A stretch of DNA of 64,000 bases from Gammaproteobacteria bacterium (lineage in GTDB: Bacteria; Pseudomonadota; Gammaproteobacteria; Pseudomonadales; Cellvibrionaceae): the NCBI GenBank assembly GCA_021151625.1, contig JAGKWY010000017.1, positions 46,081-110,080 on the forward strand, read 5' to 3'. Shown in pieces: positions 60,997 through 64,000 of the stretch. The translations under genes and the position numbers were made by a program. The notes beneath the pieces were generated by a model. The model made no database searches. It was not told the DNA's origin and worked only from the letters and a program-made list of their open reading frames with translations. The first letter of the stretch is position 1, and the number at the start of each line of letters is the position of its first letter.

Positions 60997-61617
60997 GTGA
61001 GTAAACGAATAATTACCTTGATTCGCCACGGTAAAGTCGATGGCCCAGCAGCACTTTATGGGCACACTGATATCGCCTCCAGCAGCGAAGGCTTGCACGA
61101 ATTGCAACATAATATTCAGGCGTTGCACCAGCTAAACCCCGTTAGCCATATTGTGTGCTCGCCCTTAATTCGCTGCGCGCACCCGGCGCAAACCTTTTCG
61201 CTTGCGCAACAAATGCCGTTGCAAATTCTCAACGACTTAAAAGAAATGAATTTTGGTCATTGGGATGGAATTCCCTTTGAATATTTTACTGAGCAGAACT
61301 GGCAGGCCATAAGCCGATTCTGGGAAACACCCGCAACAGCTCACGCACCCAATGGAGAAACCTTGCAACAGTTTGCCGAGCGAGTTATTCACAGCTGGCA
61401 GCTAATCCAAAACAATACCAGTGCCCATCATCAACTGGTGATCTGCCACGGTGGGGTAATACGAATTATCATCGCCCACCTGCTCAACCTGGATTGGCGC
61501 AATGCAAGTTTGTTCCGGCAATTGAATATCGATTATGCAAGCCAAACGCGCGTTGAAATTGCAAATCATCCGGACGCACTACCGATGATCAGTTATATAG
61601 GCATAAAAGCTAACTAG
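60997..61617 (+). CDS. cobC: Alpha-ribazole phosphatase-like histidine phosphatase CobC
   Basis: 206 residues from GTG 60997. ITLIRHGKVDGPAALYGHTD holds the catalytic RHG; EMNFGHWDGIPFEYF and VICHGGVIRIIIAHLLNLDW hold the acid and second histidine. It dephosphorylates alpha-ribazole phosphate or cobalamin phosphate. It starts 20 bp after cobU, in the cobalamin operon, which supports this substrate over other phosphoglycerate-mutase-like roles. Confidence 0.88.
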   Translation: MSKRIITLIRHGKVDGPAALYGHTDIASSSEGLHELQHNIQALHQLNPVSHIVCSPLIRCAHPAQTFSLAQQMPLQILNDLKEMNFGHWDGIPFEYFTEQNWQAISRFWETPATAHAPNGETLQQFAERVIHSWQLIQNNTSAHHQLVICHGGVIRIIIAHLLNLDWRNASLFRQLNIDYASQTRVEIANHPDALPMISYIGIKAN

Positions 61618-61661
61618 CCGTTATAAACTATTTTCTTTTTATTAGATGTACCGAGAGCCGT

Positions 61662-63080
61662 GTGAACAACCAAGACGATATTCAACAACTACTTCCCGAC
61701 CATAACCAAAGTTTGGTTACCCGCACACTGATCGAGTGGAAGCAACTCGCCTTGTTGGGTGCGCCAATATTAATTGCGCAGCTGGCGCAAATGGCGAATG
61801 GTGTTATCGATACTGTAATGGCCGGTCACGCCAGTGCGGAGGATTTGGCCGGTGTAGGTATAGGCACTAGCTTGTGGGTACCTACGCTGTTATTTTTTGC
61901 CGGTATCCTCGGTGCTATGCAACCGACCATTTCAGGTCATCGCGGCGCGGAGGACTGGAATAAAATTATGCCCACCTGTTGGCAGGGAATTTATATCTCG
62001 CTGGTTGGCATGGTGTTGATGATTATATTTTTAACCCATTTACAACCGGTACTCGAATTACTGCAACTGGATGAAAAAACCGCATACATTGCCGACGGTT
62101 ATTTGCAGGCTTTTGCCTGGGGTGTTCCTGCACTTTTATTATTAACCGCACTGCGAGGATTAACCGATGGCCTTGGGCACACTCAGGTGATTATGTTTTT
62201 CTCGCTCCTGAGTACCCTGCTCAATTTGCCGCTCAATTATATTTTTATTTACGGCTTTGATTTCGGCCTATTCCAATTGCCGGCCATGGGCGGCATAGGT
62301 TGCGGCTGGGCCACCAGTATTGCCAACTGGGTAGCAACTATTGCGTTATTGATTTACTTAAATACCAGCCGTATTTATCAGCAGTATCATCTACTCGCCA
62401 ACTGGGTTGCTCCAGCAACAGAAGAAATAAAACGTCTGTTAAAACTTGGCCTACCCATCGGCTTTAGCAGCTTTATTGAAGTGAGTATGTTTTGCATGAT
62501 CGCCCTGTTTCTCGCCCCGCTCGGCGCCCAAACAGTGGCCGGTCATCAAATCGTGTTAAACGTGATTTCACTGATTTTTATGCTGCCACTCAGCATGTGC
62601 ATTGCGCTAACCCTGCGCATCAGCTTTTTGGTGGGGGCACAAGATCAGGACGAAGCGCGTTTACTCGCGCGCAGTGCATTACTGCTCGCTGCTGCGATAG
62701 GCTGTACCAACGCACTAATCCTATTTTTAGGCCGCGACTGGCTTGCGAGCCTCTATACATCAGACATAGCAGTACAAAAAATTGCTGCGCAATTGTTTGT
62801 ACTAGGCGCCATATTTCAAATCGCCGATGTAATTCAAGTCACCATGATGGGTGTACAACGCGGCTACAAAGATACCAAGATTCCCATGATTATTATGTTG
62901 GTCTCTTTCTGGGGAATTTCATTGCCGCTAGGCTACACCCTAACCTTCAAGGACTGGATCACCGAACCCATGGGTGCCCCCGGTTTTTGGACCGCATTAA
63001 TTCTGGGCTTAATATGCGCGGCAACGTTGTTAACGGTGAGGATGTTCAGGTTTAAACAGCAAAACATCTTCTCTGAATAA
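61662..63080 (+). CDS. MATE-family multidrug/Na+ exporter
   Basis: 472 residues from GTG 61662. Twelve membrane segments with the MATE signatures LGAPILIAQLAQMANGVIDT, VMAGHASAEDLAGVGIGTSL and the second-half LGLPIGFSSFIEVSMFCMIA and TVAGHQIVLNVISLIFMLPL. It resembles NorM/MdtK-type exporters driven by Na+ or H+. Starts 44 bp after cobC; co-transcription is possible but no functional link to cobalamin is evident. Confidence 0.93.
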   Translation: MNNQDDIQQLLPDHNQSLVTRTLIEWKQLALLGAPILIAQLAQMANGVIDTVMAGHASAEDLAGVGIGTSLWVPTLLFFAGILGAMQPTISGHRGAEDWNKIMPTCWQGIYISLVGMVLMIIFLTHLQPVLELLQLDEKTAYIADGYLQAFAWGVPALLLLTALRGLTDGLGHTQVIMFFSLLSTLLNLPLNYIFIYGFDFGLFQLPAMGGIGCGWATSIANWVATIALLIYLNTSRIYQQYHLLANWVAPATEEIKRLLKLGLPIGFSSFIEVSMFCMIALFLAPLGAQTVAGHQIVLNVISLIFMLPLSMCIALTLRISFLVGAQDQDEARLLARSALLLAAAIGCTNALILFLGRDWLASLYTSDIAVQKIAAQLFVLGAIFQIADVIQVTMMGVQRGYKDTKIPMIIMLVSFWGISLPLGYTLTFKDWITEPMGAPGFWTALILGLICAATLLTVRMFRFKQQNIFSE

Positions 63081-63188
63081 CGATAGGAATATTCCTGAAT
63101 AGGTTCAGCTCCATAACACCTCTATCGCAATGATACCCTAGCCCATGTTATGGGAGCACAAAAGTAAAACTTGTTTGAATATAGACAC

Positions 63189-63854
63189 TCAGTGTTCAGT
63201 TTTGCCAATAAGGATTACAGATATGTCGTCCTGCAATTTACCTGTTTCTGTTTTTGCCAAAGCAGCAATTTCAGCAGCAGTTGAACCATTTAATACCTGA
63301 GATCGAATATCTTGATGCTTGGAATATTTAAATAACCCATCACTGCCGATGAGCAAACAAAGATCTATTGGCATTGGACCAAAACCTATAGGAATACTAT
63401 TTCCGCTCCCTAGTAATGGTTTAGCATGTTGCATATTTGTTAGTTGGTATTCATATTCACTATTAATTAACCAAGCTTCTGAATCACCTACACTCGCCCC
63501 CAGTACCAGGTCATTTTCTACCTTTCCCAGCACAGCGGTCGCTTCACCACCAAAGCGCTCACCTACCAAATCCATATCTATCTTTCTAAGGAAAGATTCA
63601 AAATCTTCCGCTCTGTTAAAATCACGTATGCGAGTTAGCTCTGCGAAAGCTTCAATAATGTAAGAGCCAGCTCTATCGCCGCTTCCAGTCCCGCCAGCGC
63701 CATCCGCGATACAAAACCATATTGACCCACCCACTTTTGCTACATATAAGCGATCATCTCCTCGCTCACTTTGTTGTTCCAGGTAGCTGCAAACAGTAAA
63801 CATATTTAAGACCATATTTATGTGCATTATTGATTTTTTTGCGCATAAAGCCAA
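63189..63854 (-). CDS. PP2C-family serine/threonine phosphatase-like protein
   Basis: 221 residues; the true start may be a later methionine (codon 10 or 14). FCIADGAGGTGSGDRAG, RFGGEATAVLGKVENDLVLG, ASVGDSEAWLINSEYEYQLT, LIGSDGLFKYS and the closing LQDDISVILIG contain the acidic metal ligands and turns of the PPM/PP2C fold, though the family's first aspartate block (GDDR here) is abbreviated. Small stand-alone members occur in phosphorylation-based signalling and defence loci; no partner kinase is in the window because an IS element interrupts the region upstream. Confidence 0.75.
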   Translation of the reverse strand: MALCAKKSIMHINMVLNMFTVCSYLEQQSERGDDRLYVAKVGGSIWFCIADGAGGTGSGDRAGSYIIEAFAELTRIRDFNRAEDFESFLRKIDMDLVGERFGGEATAVLGKVENDLVLGASVGDSEAWLINSEYEYQLTNMQHAKPLLGSGNSIPIGFGPMPIDLCLLIGSDGLFKYSKHQDIRSQVLNGSTAAEIAALAKTETGKLQDDISVILIGKTEH

Positions 63855-63906
63855 CGGGGGGCCTAGCTAAAGCCGCGATTTACAAACTGTCCAACGCATG
63901 CAGTGC

Positions 63907-64000
63907 TGATCCTCCCCCGAAAAAATGGACACCTAGTTTTTTAAGCTAAATATTGTTCATATTCCATCGGAGACATATACCCAAGTCCGGAGTGTAACCT
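63907..64000 (-). mobile_element. End of an IS3-family insertion sequence (partial)
   Basis: The terminal repeat begins TGATCCTCCCCCGAAAAA (63907 on), followed by TGGACACC, typical of IS3-family ends. Reading the minus strand inwards gives the last codons of the transposase. The element continues beyond the window. Confidence 0.88.
63941..64000 (-). CDS. IS3-family transposase OrfB, C-terminal end
   Basis: The 19 visible residues read RLHSGLGYMSPMEYEQYLA and then a stop; this is the conserved C-terminal tail of IS3-family OrfB (RxHSxLGYxSPxxYE). The rest lies outside the window. The gap 63855-63906 has no feature. Confidence 0.88.
   Translation of the reverse strand, partial: RLHSGLGYMSPMEYEQYLA

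Noticed and set aside
1..64000. CRISPR array, tRNA or rRNA genes
   Set aside because: No regular direct repeats with unique spacers, no cloverleaf-like sequences and no rRNA segments were seen; tandem repeats found have no spacers.

Overview
The window looks like chromosome of a Cellvibrio-like gammaproteobacterium (Cellvibrionaceae). The evidence is a xylan-degradation locus (GH67 alpha-glucuronidase, Tat-exported GH10 xylanase, CE2 acetylxylan esterase), lipoproteins with Gly-rich post-lipobox spacers and poly-Ser linkers, a Pseudomonas-type flgBCDEFGHIJKL cluster and a cobalamin salvage operon. The active-site residues of the GH67 enzyme sit at a constant offset from those of the C. japonicus enzyme. 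No rRNA, tRNA or CRISPR array was seen. The right end runs into an IS3-family element.

Layout. 1-3.3 kb: end of an FtsX-type ABC permease, then an NtrC-like regulator and an NtrB-like kinase that overlap by 4 bp. 3.8-10.1 kb: an unusual cluster in which three paralogous secreted or lipoprotein-like proteins (same N-terminal motif and two conserved cysteine pairs) surround a fourth small secreted protein and a tetraheme c-type cytochrome. This is my best candidate for an undescribed system. 10.2-13.1 kb: LtrA-like membrane protein and a hipBA module with its operators. 13.1-25.5 kb: flagellar rod/hook cluster on the minus strand (flgB to flgL and two accessory genes) with flgA divergent. It has three anomalies: flgB is reduced to 44 codons, flgJ carries an SLT transglycosylase instead of the usual glucosaminidase, and the gene after flgL seems frameshifted. 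Hairpin repeats interrupt the operon.

25.7-34.9 kb: an accessory region of mostly unknown minus-strand genes (DUF3892, DUF1905/YdeI, a TPR membrane protein, an M15-like peptidase, a possible lysozyme-fold protein), plus a highly structured leader with mutually exclusive base pairings. 35.1-41.8 kb: xylan locus; GH67 is divergent from an orphan solute-binding protein and the xylanase, with two palindromes between them. 42-51.6 kb: rnk, a DUF1501/DUF1800 pair, GDPD, a small MscS-like channel, a Ser-rich lipoprotein and katG. 51.9-56.3 kb: kup preceded by kdpE and a kdpD-like kinase without the usual N-terminal sensor. 56.4-57.1 kb: higBA with a perfect operator-like palindrome. 57.1-63.1 kb: aromatic/aspartate aminotransferase, then cobT, a 144-bp element with 20-bp inverted ends, cobS, cobU, cobC and a MATE exporter. 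63.2-64 kb: a PP2C-like phosphatase and the IS3 end.

All functional calls come from reading motifs by eye; no database search was possible. Start sites were moved inward from the longest reading frame where a ribosome-binding site or family length supported it.
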